Part shown: positions 7,447 to 17,853 of the stretch, piece after piece
Layout of the letters: each line of letters begins with the position of its first letter
Numbering within the stretch: position 1 is the first letter of the stretch
From: Azospirillum brasilense
GTDB lineage: Bacteria; Pseudomonadota; Alphaproteobacteria; Azospirillales; Azospirillaceae
Assembly: GCF_008365405.1 (NCBI RefSeq)
Contig: NZ_QOKV01000017.1
Location: 1-64,000, forward strand
DNA length: 64,000 nucleotides
Reading direction: 5' to 3'
The notes under the pieces: model-generated
What the model was told of the DNA's origin: nothing
What the model saw: only the letters and a program-made list of their open reading frames with translations
The model's database searches: none
Made by a program: the position numbers and the translations under genes

Positions 7447-8658
7447 TCAGGCGCGACGGTCGGGGGCGTCTGGGAAACCGGCGCGGCTCAGCGCGTCCAC
7501 AGCGGCCACCGCCTCGGCATGGCAGGAGGGCGGATGCCAGGCGAGGCCGCGCCCGACGATCCCGTCCTCCCCCGCCGCGTGCAGGGCGGCCAAGCAGACC
7601 GGGGGCACCGGGCCGCCCAGCAACACGGTGCGGGCGTCCAGCCCGACGCGCCGCCCGTGGACGGGATGGTCGGCGCAGAGCAGCCGGTCCGCCGCCGCGA
7701 TGGCCGTCTCGGCCGCCACCCCCAGTTCCGCCCGCAGCAGCGGGGCGGCGTCGAGCGCCAGCGCGCCGAAGCCCAGCGCGTCGATGACGGCGCTGTCCCC
7801 GATCGCCGGCAGGCGCGGCCGAGACACACCGCCAGGAGAGCCGATGTCCGGCCCCTGCGGGGCGGCCACCGGCGCGCTCGCCCAGCCCTCGCCCATCATG
7901 CCGGACAGGCGCAGCCCGAAGCGCACCCCGTTGCCGCCCGCCGCCGTCACCAGCGCCGACCCCGGCACGCCGTCGGCGGCCAGCATCACCGCCTTGCAGG
8001 CGGCCATCCAGGGGTTGAGGAAGAACTGCCCGGCCTCCTTCAGAAAGGCGCAGACCTCACCGGTCCCGCCCAGCCGCGACACCGCCGTCTCGGTCAGCAG
8101 CGCCGAGGCCACCCCGACACGTCCGTGCAGCTCGTCCCCCTGCTCCATCGCCTCGCGGGCGATGCCGGACAGCTCCACCGGCCCGATCCCGGCCAGCGCC
8201 GGGCCGACTGCACCGTGCAGCAGGCGCAGCCGCTCCACCACCGCGCCGCTGACGATGCCGAAGCGCAGGGCGGGACCGCCGCCCTCGTTGAGCGGGCTGT
8301 AGGCGCGGGCGCCGGAGCCGCCGGCATCCTCCACCACATGCAGCCACATCGACCGCGACACGACGGCGGCGAGCGGGGTGACCACGCCGAAATCCTGCGC
8401 CGGACGCAGGGTCACGGCGCCGCTGCGCACCAGGGCGCAAGCCTCCTCCACGCCGCCGGCCATGCCTTCGAACAGCAGCACCGCGGCGGCGGCGTTGAGG
8501 ATCGGCGCGCAGATCTCCGCCGGATCGGCGAAGGGCGGTCCGGCGTGCAGCAGCGTGTGGCGGTCGAGCCCGATCCGCTCCCCGGCGGTTCCGGTCTCCG
8601 TCCACACCGGATCGGCGGCCAGCATCCGTTCCACGGCCCGCGCGGTGGCGTCGTTCAT
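7447..8658 (-). CDS. DUF1116 family protein (AllG/YlbE-like)
   Basis: The 403-residue protein fits the DUF1116 family, which includes AllG, a subunit of the oxamate carbamoyltransferase of anaerobic allantoin breakdown. Family blocks visible are SPLNEGGGPALRFG, VERLRLLHGAVGPAL, EQGDELHGRVGVASALL, FFLNPWMAACKAVM, VTAAGGNGVRFGLRLSG, IGDSAVIDALGFGA and GLDARTVLLGGPVPPV near the end. The start has AAGGA eight bases upstream. The usual partners FdrA/AllF and AllH are not in this window, so carbamoyl transfer is only a family-level guess. It lies beside an amidase and AtzH-like protein, suggesting ureide or carbamoyl chemistry. A repeat element and a MarR gene precede it. Confidence 0.75.
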   Translation of the reverse strand: MNDATARAVERMLAADPVWTETGTAGERIGLDRHTLLHAGPPFADPAEICAPILNAAAAVLLFEGMAGGVEEACALVRSGAVTLRPAQDFGVVTPLAAVVSRSMWLHVVEDAGGSGARAYSPLNEGGGPALRFGIVSGAVVERLRLLHGAVGPALAGIGPVELSGIAREAMEQGDELHGRVGVASALLTETAVSRLGGTGEVCAFLKEAGQFFLNPWMAACKAVMLAADGVPGSALVTAAGGNGVRFGLRLSGMMGEGWASAPVAAPQGPDIGSPGGVSRPRLPAIGDSAVIDALGFGALALDAAPLLRAELGVAAETAIAAADRLLCADHPVHGRRVGLDARTVLLGGPVPPVCLAALHAAGEDGIVGRGLAWHPPSCHAEAVAAVDALSRAGFPDAPDRRA

Positions 8659-8676
8659 CGCGTGTGTCCTTGTTCA

Positions 8677-8821
8677 ACCCCTCTCCCGCCCCGGGAGAGG
8701 GTGCCCGCGAAGGCGGGCGGGTGAGGGTCGTGCGAGGATCAAGGCGCCGATCCTTGGCGGCACCCTCACCCTCCCACGCTCGCGCGTGCGTCCCTCCCTC
8801 TCCCGGGGCGGGAGAGGGGAT
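8677..8821. repeat. Nested palindromic intergenic repeat, copy R1
   Basis: The element starts and ends with hairpin-forming blocks built from CCCTCTCCCG and CGGGAGAGGG. An inner part holds an AGGATCAAGGC / GATCCTTGG inverted pair. It fills the gap between the MarR and DUF1116 genes. The same architecture recurs at 18739, 60771 and, in variants, at other gaps of the window. Confidence 0.85.
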
Positions 8822-8829
8822 GGTTCACC

Positions 8830-9315
8830 TCACGGCAGATGCAGCGGGGCGCGGCCGTAGCCGTTGCTGGCGTCGACCAGATGCAGCAGGTAGCGCAGGA
8901 AGACCGCCCGGTCCTCCTTGCGCAGGGGCGCGATGGTGCGGTCGTGGGCGCGCTGGGCCTTCTTGTCCATGCGGCGCAGCAGTTTCCGCCCCTCCGCGGT
9001 GATGGCGGCCAGCTTCATGCGCTTGTCCACCGGGCTGGCCCGGCGCTGGATCAGCCCGCGCTCGGCCAGCCGCGCCAGCACGCCGGCGGTGGTCGTGCGG
9101 TCGATGCCGATCTGGGCGCCCAGCGTCACCTGATCCAGGTCGGGCCGATCCACCAGGGCGGTCAGCACGCTGTACTGGACGGGGGTGATGTTGAACTCCG
9201 CGCACTCCTCCATGAACATGGCGACGTGGATCTGGTGCAGGCGGCGGATGAGGAATCCGGGACGCTCCGCCAGGACGCGGTACGCCTCTTCGATCAGGGG
9301 GTCATCTAAGGTCAT
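8830..9315 (-). CDS. MarR family transcriptional regulator
   Basis: The 161-residue protein has a MarR winged-helix core. The recognition region reads LDQVTLGAQIGIDRTTTAGVLARLAERGLIQRR and the wing reads SPVDKRMKLAAITAEGRKLL. N- and C-terminal helices for dimerisation flank it. MarR proteins bind palindromic operators and release them on binding phenolic or other small ligands. It sits between the AtzH-like/amidase pair upstream and the DUF1116 gene downstream on the same strand, so it most likely controls one or both sets. The ATG at 9315 has no clear Shine-Dalgarno, so the exact start is less certain. Confidence 0.93.
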   Translation of the reverse strand: MTLDDPLIEEAYRVLAERPGFLIRRLHQIHVAMFMEECAEFNITPVQYSVLTALVDRPDLDQVTLGAQIGIDRTTTAGVLARLAERGLIQRRASPVDKRMKLAAITAEGRKLLRRMDKKAQRAHDRTIAPLRKEDRAVFLRYLLHLVDASNGYGRAPLHLP

Positions 9316-9392
9316 CGCGGGCGGTCCGTCGGAGCGGGTTCGGGAAATCGATTGTCAGTGAGGATGGCGGCGGGCCGGAGGATGGGCAACGT

Positions 9393-9773
9393 CTAGCCCA
9401 TCAGCGACACATGCGCCGCGACGATCCGCCAACCCTCGGGCATGCGGACCCACGTGTGGCTCTGCCGCCCGACGCGCTCGGTGGAAGGGCGCGTGAATTC
9501 GGTGTTGGCGGTCGCCATGTCGCGGCCATAGGTGGTGATGACGGTGTTGCGCAACAGCCGGTCCAGCCCCGCCGCCGGGCGGCCCTGGCGGAAGGCGGCG
9601 ATCGCCTCGTAGCCGTACAGGTTCTCGCCCACGCCGTAGCGCAGGGTCGTTGGGTGGTTCCAGAACAGCGCGTCCAGGACCGCCACGTCGTTGCCGGTCA
9701 GCGCGCGCTCGTAGCGCTCGAAGGCGGCGGTGACCTCGGCCACCACCTCGGGGATGTTGATCTCAAGCGTCAT
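9393..9773 (-). CDS. AtzH-like / HpxZ (DUF3225) NTF2-fold protein
   Basis: The protein has 126 residues from the ATG at 9771-9773, which overlaps the amidase stop as ATGA and so is translationally coupled to it. It begins MTLEINIPEVVAEVTAAFERYERAL and shows the family segments DALFWNHPTTLRYGVGENLYG and SHTWVRMPEGWRIVAAHVS. The fold is SnoaL/NTF2-like. AtzH is found with amidases in cyanuric-acid and 1-carboxybiuret breakdown, and HpxZ with oxalurate catabolism, where an amidase-signature enzyme also adjoins it. The pairing here repeats that pattern, so it is probably an accessory or processing partner of the amidase. The substrate is unknown. Confidence 0.85.
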   Translation of the reverse strand: MTLEINIPEVVAEVTAAFERYERALTGNDVAVLDALFWNHPTTLRYGVGENLYGYEAIAAFRQGRPAAGLDRLLRNTVITTYGRDMATANTEFTRPSTERVGRQSHTWVRMPEGWRIVAAHVSLMG

Positions 9774-10939
9774 GCGAAGAGGTCCTCGGCGATTGCGAGA
9801 AGCGCGGGATCGCTGCCGCGCGGCCCGATCAGCGACAGGCCGAGCGGGCAGCCCTGGAGCCGCGCCGCGGGAATGGAGAGTTGCGGCAGACCGGCCAGAC
9901 CGGCGGGGCAGAGGATCGCCAGCGCCCGTCCGCGCTCCGCGTCCACCGCCGCCCCCGAGGAGCCGCGCAGCGGCGCGATGCCCGGCGCGCTGGGCAGGAC
10001 GATCAGCCCGTCCGTCCCCAGCAGGTCGTCCATCCGCCGCCGGATGCCCTCCCGCGTCTGCGCCGCCGCGCGGGCAAGGGCGGGGTCGAGCGTGGCGGCC
10101 GCGGCGAAGCGGTCGCGCACCCCCGGCCCGAAGGTCGGTTTCGTCGCCGTGATCCAGGCGCCGTGCGCCGCCCACGCTTCGGCGGCCTGGAGCGTCTGGA
10201 AGACCGGACGCCATTGCTCCAGCCCCTCCGGGGCCAGCGTCACGGTGTCCGCGGCCCCGAACCGCCCGCGCAGCCGCTCCACGGCCGGGGCGAGGGCGGC
10301 GCGCACCGCCTCACCGGCGATGGCGAAGGCGTCCTCGGCGACCAGCAGGCGGCGGAAGGTCGGAACTTGGGTGGGAGGCAGCAGCACCGCCCCGACGCGG
10401 CGGAGCAGCGCCGCCTCCCAGGCGAACCAGCCCACCGTGTCGAAGCTCGGCGCCAGGGGAACCGAACCGTCCAGCGGAACCGCCCCATGGGTGGGCCGGA
10501 TGCCGTAGAGGCCGCAATAGCTCGCCGGCAGGCGGATCGACCCGCCGGTGTCCGTCCCGATGGCGAAGTCCACCGCCCCGCCGGCCACCGCGGCGGCCGA
10601 CCCGCTGGAGGAGCCGCCGGGAATGCGGCCGGGCGCCTTCGGGTTCTCCGGGGTGCCGTAATGGGCGTTCTCGCCGGCCAGGCTCCAGGCCAGCTCGTCG
10701 GTCAGCGTCTTGCCGGCGACGCGCGCCCCGGCGTCGAGCAGCCGCTGCACGGCGGGCGCGGTCTCCCGCGGGACCTCGTGGGTGCGCAGCCAGTCCGGGT
10801 TGCCGGCCCCGGTGGGCAGGCCGGCGATGTGGAACAGGTCCTTCACCGCGAAGCGCAGCCCGGCCAGCGGGCCGTCCGCGGCACCGGCGACCTCGGTCCG
10901 GCCGTAGGGGACGAAGGCGTTCAGGGGGTCGTTCGGCAT
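9770..10939 (-). CDS. Amidase signature family hydrolase (AtzE/AtzF/HpxY-like)
   Basis: The 389-residue amidase carries the Ser-cisSer-Lys triad: Lys33 in RFAVKDLF, the GGSSSGSA loop at about residues 108-114, and nucleophile Ser134 in TDTGGSIRLPA. It cleaves a linear amide or ureide bond in the cytoplasm. At 389 residues it is shorter than most family members, being compact after the core. It is coupled to the AtzH-like gene by an ATGA overlap, and CoxG ends 66 bases upstream across a short palindrome. In a cluster with a Mo-hydroxylase and importer it could open or trim a product of N-heterocycle oxidation. That is inference. Confidence 0.9.
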   Translation of the reverse strand: MPNDPLNAFVPYGRTEVAGAADGPLAGLRFAVKDLFHIAGLPTGAGNPDWLRTHEVPRETAPAVQRLLDAGARVAGKTLTDELAWSLAGENAHYGTPENPKAPGRIPGGSSSGSAAAVAGGAVDFAIGTDTGGSIRLPASYCGLYGIRPTHGAVPLDGSVPLAPSFDTVGWFAWEAALLRRVGAVLLPPTQVPTFRRLLVAEDAFAIAGEAVRAALAPAVERLRGRFGAADTVTLAPEGLEQWRPVFQTLQAAEAWAAHGAWITATKPTFGPGVRDRFAAAATLDPALARAAAQTREGIRRRMDDLLGTDGLIVLPSAPGIAPLRGSSGAAVDAERGRALAILCPAGLAGLPQLSIPAARLQGCPLGLSLIGPRGSDPALLAIAEDLFA

Positions 10940-10978
10940 GATGCGGTGGTCAATCTCACGTTCGGAAACGGCACTGCA

Positions 10979-11006
10979 ATCCCCTCTCCCGGGGCGGGAG
11001 AGGGAT
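10979..11006. repeat. Half copy of the palindromic repeat (R2)
   Basis: A single hairpin of the CCCTCTCCCG / CGGGAGAGGG type lies between the amidase and coxG genes. It is one end of the larger element seen at 8677. It overlaps the end of coxG and could weaken read-through within the operon. Confidence 0.75.
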
Positions 11007-11647
11007 TATCGGGAACGGCTGTGGTTGTCTTGCAGAGAGCGACCGCCGAAGAGGCCACGCAGCCAATCCTTCAACATCACCCACAGCAGATTGCCAGCGT
11101 TCAGTTCCTTGGCGGATTCGGGAGCTGGAGCAGACACCGCTTCAACAGACGAAGTCGCCTCAACCACCGCCTCCACCGACGTCTCCGCCACCGGGGCGGT
11201 CGCGGCGAGCTTGGCTTCCAGGTTGCGGGCGAACTCGGCGGTCAGGCGGTTGGCGATCTCCTGCACGATGGCGCCGCGGCTGAACTGGGCCAGAACGCCG
11301 GTCAGGGTGAAATCGACGGTCAGGTCGATGCGCGTCCCCGCCCCGTCTTCCACGACGGCGAAGGTCACGTCGGCCTTGGCGCGGGAGTTGTTCTTGGGGT
11401 CTGTGCCCTGGCCATGGATGACGCCGGTGTGGGTCGCCGCGTCCATCGTCAGCGTGCCCTCGCCCGCGAAGGCGGCGGCGATGGGGCCGAGCTTCACGCG
11501 CATCTGCCCGAAGATCCGGTCGCCCTCGCGCGGCTTGGTCAGCGAGGCGCCGGGCATGCAGGCGATCACCTGCTCCACGTCGCCGAGCAGCGGCCAGACG
11601 CGGGCGCGCGGGAAATTGACGGCAAGGGTCTGGGTCATGGTCGGCAT
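11006..11647 (-). CDS. CoxG family protein (SRPBCC, carbon monoxide dehydrogenase subunit G-like)
   Basis: The protein has 213 residues from the ATG at 11647, seven bases after GGGA; 11638 is an alternative. The CoxG core reads MTQTLAVNFPRARVWPLLGDVEQVIACMPGASL, then GTDPKNNSRAKADVTF and FSRGAIVQEIANRLTAEFARNLEAKL. A low-complexity Ala/Glu stretch and a short hydrophobic tail near ELNAGNLLWVMLKDWLRGLF end it, fitting the known role of CoxG in anchoring Mo-hydroxylases to the membrane and loading quinone. It starts four bases after the stop of the 2Fe-2S subunit gene, so it belongs to the hydroxylase operon. Confidence 0.9.
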   Translation of the reverse strand: MPTMTQTLAVNFPRARVWPLLGDVEQVIACMPGASLTKPREGDRIFGQMRVKLGPIAAAFAGEGTLTMDAATHTGVIHGQGTDPKNNSRAKADVTFAVVEDGAGTRIDLTVDFTLTGVLAQFSRGAIVQEIANRLTAEFARNLEAKLAATAPVAETSVEAVVEATSSVEAVSAPAPESAKELNAGNLLWVMLKDWLRGLFGGRSLQDNHSRSR

Positions 11648-11651
11648 GGGC

Positions 11652-12136
<485 letters not shown>

Positions 12137-12140
<4 letters not shown>

Positions 12141-12949
12141 GACATTACCTGCGCGATGGCGCGCTTCAGCGCGACGGTGTGGGTCCGAAGGGCGATGGGG
12201 TCGTCCGCGGCGGGGCTGCCGGCGAGATGAGCGGCCAGCGCCGCTTCCGTGCAGCCGCCCTCGAACAGGGCCGGGCCGTCGATCACCACCGGCTTGCCGG
12301 AGGTCGCCCCGGCGACGCAGCGCTGGACGCCGTGGGCCGGGTCGATCAACACCGCACCGGTGGCGTGGGAGAACTCGCCGGTCTTGCGGCAGACCTTGTA
12401 GTAGCCCCAGCGCGCCCGGTCGGACAGGGCGGGCACATGGATTTCCGCGACGATCTCGCCCGGCTGCAGGGCCGTCTCGAACACGCCGAGGATGAAGTCG
12501 GTCATCGGCACGCTGCGCCGCCCGCCCGTGCCGGCGATCACCACGTCGGCGCCGAGCGCGGTCAGCACGTTCACCCAGTCCGCCGCCGGGTCGGCGTGGG
12601 CGAGGCTGCCGCCGATGGTTCCGCGGTTGCGCACCGCGCGGTAGGCGATCACCGCCGCCACGCTGGGAAGCACGCCGCGCGTCACGTCCGGATAATCACC
12701 GTCCTCCAGCCGGGCGTGGGTGACGCAGGCCCCGATGACCAGCCGGTCGCCCTCCTGGCGGATCGTTTGAAGGTCGGCGATGCGGGTGATGTCCACCAGC
12801 AGCTCCGGCTGGGCCAGCCGCAGGTTCAGCATGGGGCCGAGCGACTGGGAGCCGGCCACCGGCCGCACCATCACGTCCTCGCGCGACAGAAGCTCCAGCG
12901 CCGCGTCGAGCGTCGCCGGCTGCGCGTAGTCGAAATCGACCGCCTTCAT
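12137..12949 (-). CDS. Xanthine dehydrogenase-family FAD-binding subunit (CoxM-like)
   Basis: The protein has 270 residues from the ATG at 12947-12949, which overlaps the large-subunit stop as ATGA. It begins MKAVDFDYAQPATLDAALELL and has the FAD loops RPVAGSQSLGPMLNLRL and RNRGTIGGSLAHADPAADW typical of CoxM. The C-terminal part (AGATSGKPVVIDG) matches the CO_deh_flav_C domain. It takes electrons from the 2Fe-2S subunit and passes them to a quinone or other acceptor. It sits in the order large, medium, small, CoxG on the minus strand. Confidence 0.96.
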
Positions 12950-15303
12950 GCCGCACCCCGCGTTTCGGCGATGGCGCCGAGGATGACCTCCGGGGTCATC
13001 GGCGCGTTCGTCACGATGACCCCCAGCGGCTTCAGCGCGTCGTTGATGGCGTTGCAGATCGCGGCGGGCGGGGCGATGGCGCCGCCCTCGCCGATGCCCT
13101 TCACGCCGAACTCGGTGTAGGGCGAGGGCGTCAGCATGTGGATGATCCTCACGTGCGGGACCTCGGTGAATCCGGGGATCAGGTAATCCGCGAAGGTGGA
13201 GGCGAGCGGCTGGCCCTCCGCGTCGTAGGGCATCCGCTCGTAGAGCGCGGTGCCGACGCCCTGGGCGACGCCGCCGTAGATCTGGCCGTCGACGACCATC
13301 GGGTTGACCATGGTCCCGGCGTCCTCGACCACCACGTAGTCGAGGATTTCGACCTGCCCGATCTCCGGGTCCACGGCCACCGCCACGGCGTGCGTGGCGT
13401 AGGAGAAGGTGCCGTGGTCGCTGCCCGGCTTGTAGCCGGCGGTGACCTCCAGCCCGCCGCGGTCCACGTCGGCGGGGAGGAGCTGCGGCGCGCGGTACCA
13501 GGTGTGGGCGATCTCGCGGATGGTCACCGCGGCGGCCCCGGCCTTCACCGACCCGCCGTCCAGCACCACCCCGTCCGGCCCGGCCTGCATCAGGTGCGCG
13601 CCGATCTTGCGCAGCCGCTCGGCCAGCGTGCGGCAGGCGGTGGCGACCGCGCCGCCGGCCATGACCATGCTGCGCGACCCCCAGGTGCCCGTCGAATAGG
13701 GCGTCAGGCCGGTGTCGCCGTGCACCAGCTTGATCTTCTCCAGCGGGATGCCCAGCACCTCGTGGGCGACCTGGGCGAAGGTGGTCTCCATGCTCTGGCC
13801 GTGCGACTGCACGCCGACGCGCAGCTCCAGCCCGCCGTCCGGGGTGATGCGGGCCTGCGCCTGCTCGTGCCCCGGCACCATGGGGATGCCCCAGCCGTGA
13901 TAGACGGCGGTGCCGTGGGCCGACTGCTCGCAATAGGTGGCGAAGCCGACACCGATCAGCCGGCCATCCGCCTCTCCGCTCTTCTGGCGGGCGCGCCAGC
14001 CCTCAAGCTCGATGGCGGCGACGGCGCGGCGGACGGATTCGGGATAGTCGCCGCTGTCGAAATGCTTCTTCGTCACGTTGTCGAAGGGCATCTTCTCCGG
14101 CGGGACGAGGTTTTCCAGCCGGACCTGCCAGGGCTCCCGCCCGACGGCGTCGGCCACGGCGTCGATCATCTGCTCCATGGCGAAGCACACGCCGGTGCGC
14201 GCCACGCCGCGGTAGGGAACGATCGGAGGCTTGTTGGTGCAGACGGAGAAGGTCCGGCAGCGGTAATGCGCGAAGTCGTAGGGGCCGGGCAGGATGCTGC
14301 CGACCTGCGCCGCCTCCAGGCAGGCGGAGAAGGGATAGACGGAGTAGGCCCCGGCATCGACCCAGGCGTCGGCCTCGATCCCCAGCAGCCGCCCGCGTTC
14401 GTCGGCGTAGGCGGTGATCTCGTAATGGTGTTCGCGGGCGTTGGCGGCGGCGACCAGATGCTCCCGCCGGTCCTCGGTCCAGCGGACGGGACGGTCGAGC
14501 CGCATGGCGATCCAGGCCGCCACGATCTCCTCCGGCTGAAGCAGGCCCTTCCAGCCGAAGCCGCCGCCGACGTCCGGCGCCACCACGCGGATCAGCCCCT
14601 GGTCGAGGTCCAGGCATTCCGACAGGCCGGCGCGCACGATGTGCGGCATCTGGGTCGAGGTGGTCAGGACGAGCTGTTCGACGTGGCGGTCCCAGTGGGC
14701 GACCACGCCCTTGCCCTCCAGCGGCACCATGCACTGGCGCGCCGTGCGGATGGTCCGCGACACCTTGACCGGGGCGGTGGCGGCGATCTCCGCGATGGTA
14801 CCGCCGACGTTGGTCTCCAGGAAGACGTTGTCCGGCCAGTGGTCGTGCACCTTCGGCGCGCCCGGCTTCACCGCCTCCAGCATGTCGGCATTCACCGGAA
14901 GCTCGGCGTAATCGACGAAGACGGAGGCGGCGATGTCCTCGGCCTCGGCGCGGGTGGCGGCGACGCAGACGGCCACCGGCTCGCCAACGAAGCGCACCTT
15001 GCCGTCGGCCAGGGCCGGCTGCTCCGACACCTTGAAGCCGGGCAGGCCCGAGACGGCGCGGATCGGCTTGACGCCGCCCGCCGCCAGATCCGCCCAGGTG
15101 AAGACGGCGCCGCGGTGCTCCTCCGGAATCTCGATGCCGGTGATGGTGGCGTGGGCGACCGGGCTGCGCACGAAGGCCAATTCCTTCATGCCGACCAGGG
15201 CGATGTCGCCGACGAAGCGGCCCCGCCCGCGCAGCAGCCGGTCGTCCTCCTTGCGGCGGACCCTGGCGCCGACACCGGAACCGGCGGTGCTAACCTCTCC
15301 CAT
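12946..15303 (-). CDS. Xanthine dehydrogenase-family molybdopterin-binding subunit (CoxL-like)
   Basis: The 785-residue large subunit starts MGEVSTAGSGVGARVRRKED and shows the Ald_Xan_dh_C domain, then the Mo-cofactor domain with APDVGGGFGWKG near 243-252. The active-site loop reads PYRGVARTG at 363-371, not the AYRCSFR of true form I CO dehydrogenase. The catalytic glutamate is Glu739 in GIGEGGAIAPP. It should hydroxylate an N-heterocycle or aldehyde carbon next to nitrogen or oxygen with water as the oxygen source. Downstream genes supply the FAD and FeS subunits and CoxG. The upstream importer suggests an imported substrate. Substrate identity cannot be deduced; true CO oxidation is unlikely. 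Confidence 0.95.
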   Translation of the reverse strand: MGEVSTAGSGVGARVRRKEDDRLLRGRGRFVGDIALVGMKELAFVRSPVAHATITGIEIPEEHRGAVFTWADLAAGGVKPIRAVSGLPGFKVSEQPALADGKVRFVGEPVAVCVAATRAEAEDIAASVFVDYAELPVNADMLEAVKPGAPKVHDHWPDNVFLETNVGGTIAEIAATAPVKVSRTIRTARQCMVPLEGKGVVAHWDRHVEQLVLTTSTQMPHIVRAGLSECLDLDQGLIRVVAPDVGGGFGWKGLLQPEEIVAAWIAMRLDRPVRWTEDRREHLVAAANAREHHYEITAYADERGRLLGIEADAWVDAGAYSVYPFSACLEAAQVGSILPGPYDFAHYRCRTFSVCTNKPPIVPYRGVARTGVCFAMEQMIDAVADAVGREPWQVRLENLVPPEKMPFDNVTKKHFDSGDYPESVRRAVAAIELEGWRARQKSGEADGRLIGVGFATYCEQSAHGTAVYHGWGIPMVPGHEQAQARITPDGGLELRVGVQSHGQSMETTFAQVAHEVLGIPLEKIKLVHGDTGLTPYSTGTWGSRSMVMAGGAVATACRTLAERLRKIGAHLMQAGPDGVVLDGGSVKAGAAAVTIREIAHTWYRAPQLLPADVDRGGLEVTAGYKPGSDHGTFSYATHAVAVAVDPEIGQVEILDYVVVEDAGTMVNPMVVDGQIYGGVAQGVGTALYERMPYDAEGQPLASTFADYLIPGFTEVPHVRIIHMLTPSPYTEFGVKGIGEGGAIAPPAAICNAINDALKPLGVIVTNAPMTPEVILGAIAETRGAA

Positions 15304-15324
15304 TCCCTAACCCTCTCTTTTTTC

Positions 15325-16015
<691 letters not shown>

Positions 16016-16029
<14 letters not shown>

Positions 16030-16819
16030 GTTTCACCCCCTGGCCCAGATAGGCCTGGATCACGTCCGGGTTGGCGCGGATGACCTCCGGCGGGCCTTCG
16101 GCGATGATGCGCCCGTGGTTCAGCACGACCACGCGATCGGAGATGGTCATCACCATGCGCATGTCGTGCTCGACCAGCAGGATGGTCACGCCGCGGTCGC
16201 GGATGCGCTGGACGACGCCCATGAAGGCCTCCGTCTCCGACGGGTTCAGCCCGGCGGCGGGCTCGTCCAGAAGAAGCAGCTTCGGGTCGGCGGCCAGCGC
16301 GATGGCGATGCCGAGCAGCCGCTGCTCCCCGTAGGCGAGGTTGCCGGCCAGCTCGTCGGCGCGGTGCGACAGCCCGACGAAGGCCAGGATCTCCGCCACC
16401 GCCGCCCGCATCCGCTCGGTCTCCGCCCGCACCGAGGCGAGCCGCAGCAGCGCCCCCCAGGTCTCCGCCCGGCCCTGCCGGTGCATCCCGGTCAGAACGT
16501 TGTCGAAGACGGTGCAGCCGGCGAAGATGCTGGTGCGCTGGAAAGTGCGCACGACGCCCAAGCCGGCGATGCGGTTGGAGGACAGGCGCGTCAGGTCGGT
16601 GCCGCGGAACAGCACCTTGCCGCCGGTCGGCTTCAGGAAGCCGGTGATGACGTTGAAGGCCGTCGTCTTGCCAGCACCGTTGGGGCCGATCAGGCTGACG
16701 ATCTCCCCCTCCGGCACGGCGAAGCTCATCGAGGCGATGGCGATCAGGCCGCTGAAGTGAACGGCGACCTCGCGCACTTCCAAAATTGGCGCGTCAGCGG
16801 TGTCGAAGGCGAGGCTCAT
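16016..16819 (-). CDS. ABC transporter ATP-binding protein, LivG type
   Basis: The 267-residue protein (ATG at 16819, overlapping the permease stop as ATGA) has Walker A GPNGAGKTT, signature LAYGEQRL, Walker B LLLLDEPAAGLNP and the H-loop LLVEHDM. The LivG family typically ends in a BCA_ABC_TP_C tail, here AEGPPEVIRANPDVIQAYLGQG. It pairs with the LivF-type protein as the second ATPase of the importer. Confidence 0.96.
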
Positions 16820-17853
16820 GCCGAGGTCTCCTTGCGCAGGCCCAGCGCCGTTCCGGCGACGCGCTTGCGGCGGCCGGCGAACCAGTTCTTCACCGCCGGG
16901 ACGATGCCCTGCGGCAGGAAGAAGACGACCACGATCATGGCGACGCCGTAGATGATCCACTGCACCTCGGGCCGCGCCACCTCGCGCAGCACCTCGGGCA
17001 GGATGCCGAAGGCGAGGCCGCCGACGATCGGTCCAGCCAGCGTGCCCTTGCCGCCCGTCACCACCATGATGACCATGGTCACCGTGTAGATGAACATGAA
17101 GACGTCCGGATCGACGATGCGGATGTAGTGGGTGTAGAGCCCGCCCGCGGCCCCGGCCATGCCCGCCGCGATCACCGTGGCGACGACCAGATAGCGGGTC
17201 ACGTCGATGCCGACCGAGCGCGCCAGCGACTCGTTCTCGCGCAGCGCCACCAGCGCCCGGCCCACCCGCGACTGCACCAGCCGCTGGATGACCAGGAAGC
17301 AGACCACCGCGACCGCCAGCACCAGAAGGTAGTTGTATTCCTTCTTGTAGAGCGGGAGCACCCCGTCCCACGGCAGCCAGACCGACAGCGGCGGGATGTT
17401 GTTCAGCGCCATCGGCCCCTCGGTCAGGTCCACCCAGTTCAGCGCGACCATGCGCATGACCTGGGCGAAGCTGATGGTGACGATGACGAAGTAGGCCCCG
17501 CGCACCCGGAAGGCCAGCTTGCCGATCAGGAACCCGAACAGCGCCGCCACCAGGATGCCGCCGAGGAAGGCGATCCACACCGGCTGCGGCCCCAGCACGA
17601 AGGGTTCCGCCCCGCCGAGGTCGAGGTCGAAGCCCAGCGACAGCAGCGCGCTGGTGTAGGCGCCGATGCCGAAGAAGGCGATGTGGCCGAGGCTGAGCTG
17701 CCCGGTGTAGCCGAGCAGCAGGTTCAGGCTCATCGCCCCGATGATGAAGATGCCGGTCGAGGTCAGGACGTAGAGGATGTACTGGTCGCCCAGCCACAGC
17801 GGCCCGACCGCCATGACCAGCACGAACAGCCAGGGGAGGAGGCGCGTCGTCAT
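16816..17853 (-). CDS. ABC transporter permease, LivM type
   Basis: The 345-residue inner-membrane protein has about nine hydrophobic segments and the LivM signature GYTGQLSLGHIAFFGIGAY near residues 49-67. It also shows LRENESLARSVGID in a cytoplasmic loop and GGKGTLAGPIVGG. It forms the transmembrane channel with the LivH-type protein. It overlaps both neighbours by the ATGA arrangement. Confidence 0.96.
   Translation of the reverse strand: MTTRLLPWLFVLVMAVGPLWLGDQYILYVLTSTGIFIIGAMSLNLLLGYTGQLSLGHIAFFGIGAYTSALLSLGFDLDLGGAEPFVLGPQPVWIAFLGGILVAALFGFLIGKLAFRVRGAYFVIVTISFAQVMRMVALNWVDLTEGPMALNNIPPLSVWLPWDGVLPLYKKEYNYLLVLAVAVVCFLVIQRLVQSRVGRALVALRENESLARSVGIDVTRYLVVATVIAAGMAGAAGGLYTHYIRIVDPDVFMFIYTVTMVIMVVTGGKGTLAGPIVGGLAFGILPEVLREVARPEVQWIIYGVAMIVVVFFLPQGIVPAVKNWFAGRRKRVAGTALGLRKETSA

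Noticed and set aside
12946..15303. True aerobic CO dehydrogenase (CoxMSL)
   Set aside because: The large subunit lacks the AYRCSFR loop; PYRGVAR places it with other xanthine-dehydrogenase-family hydroxylases.
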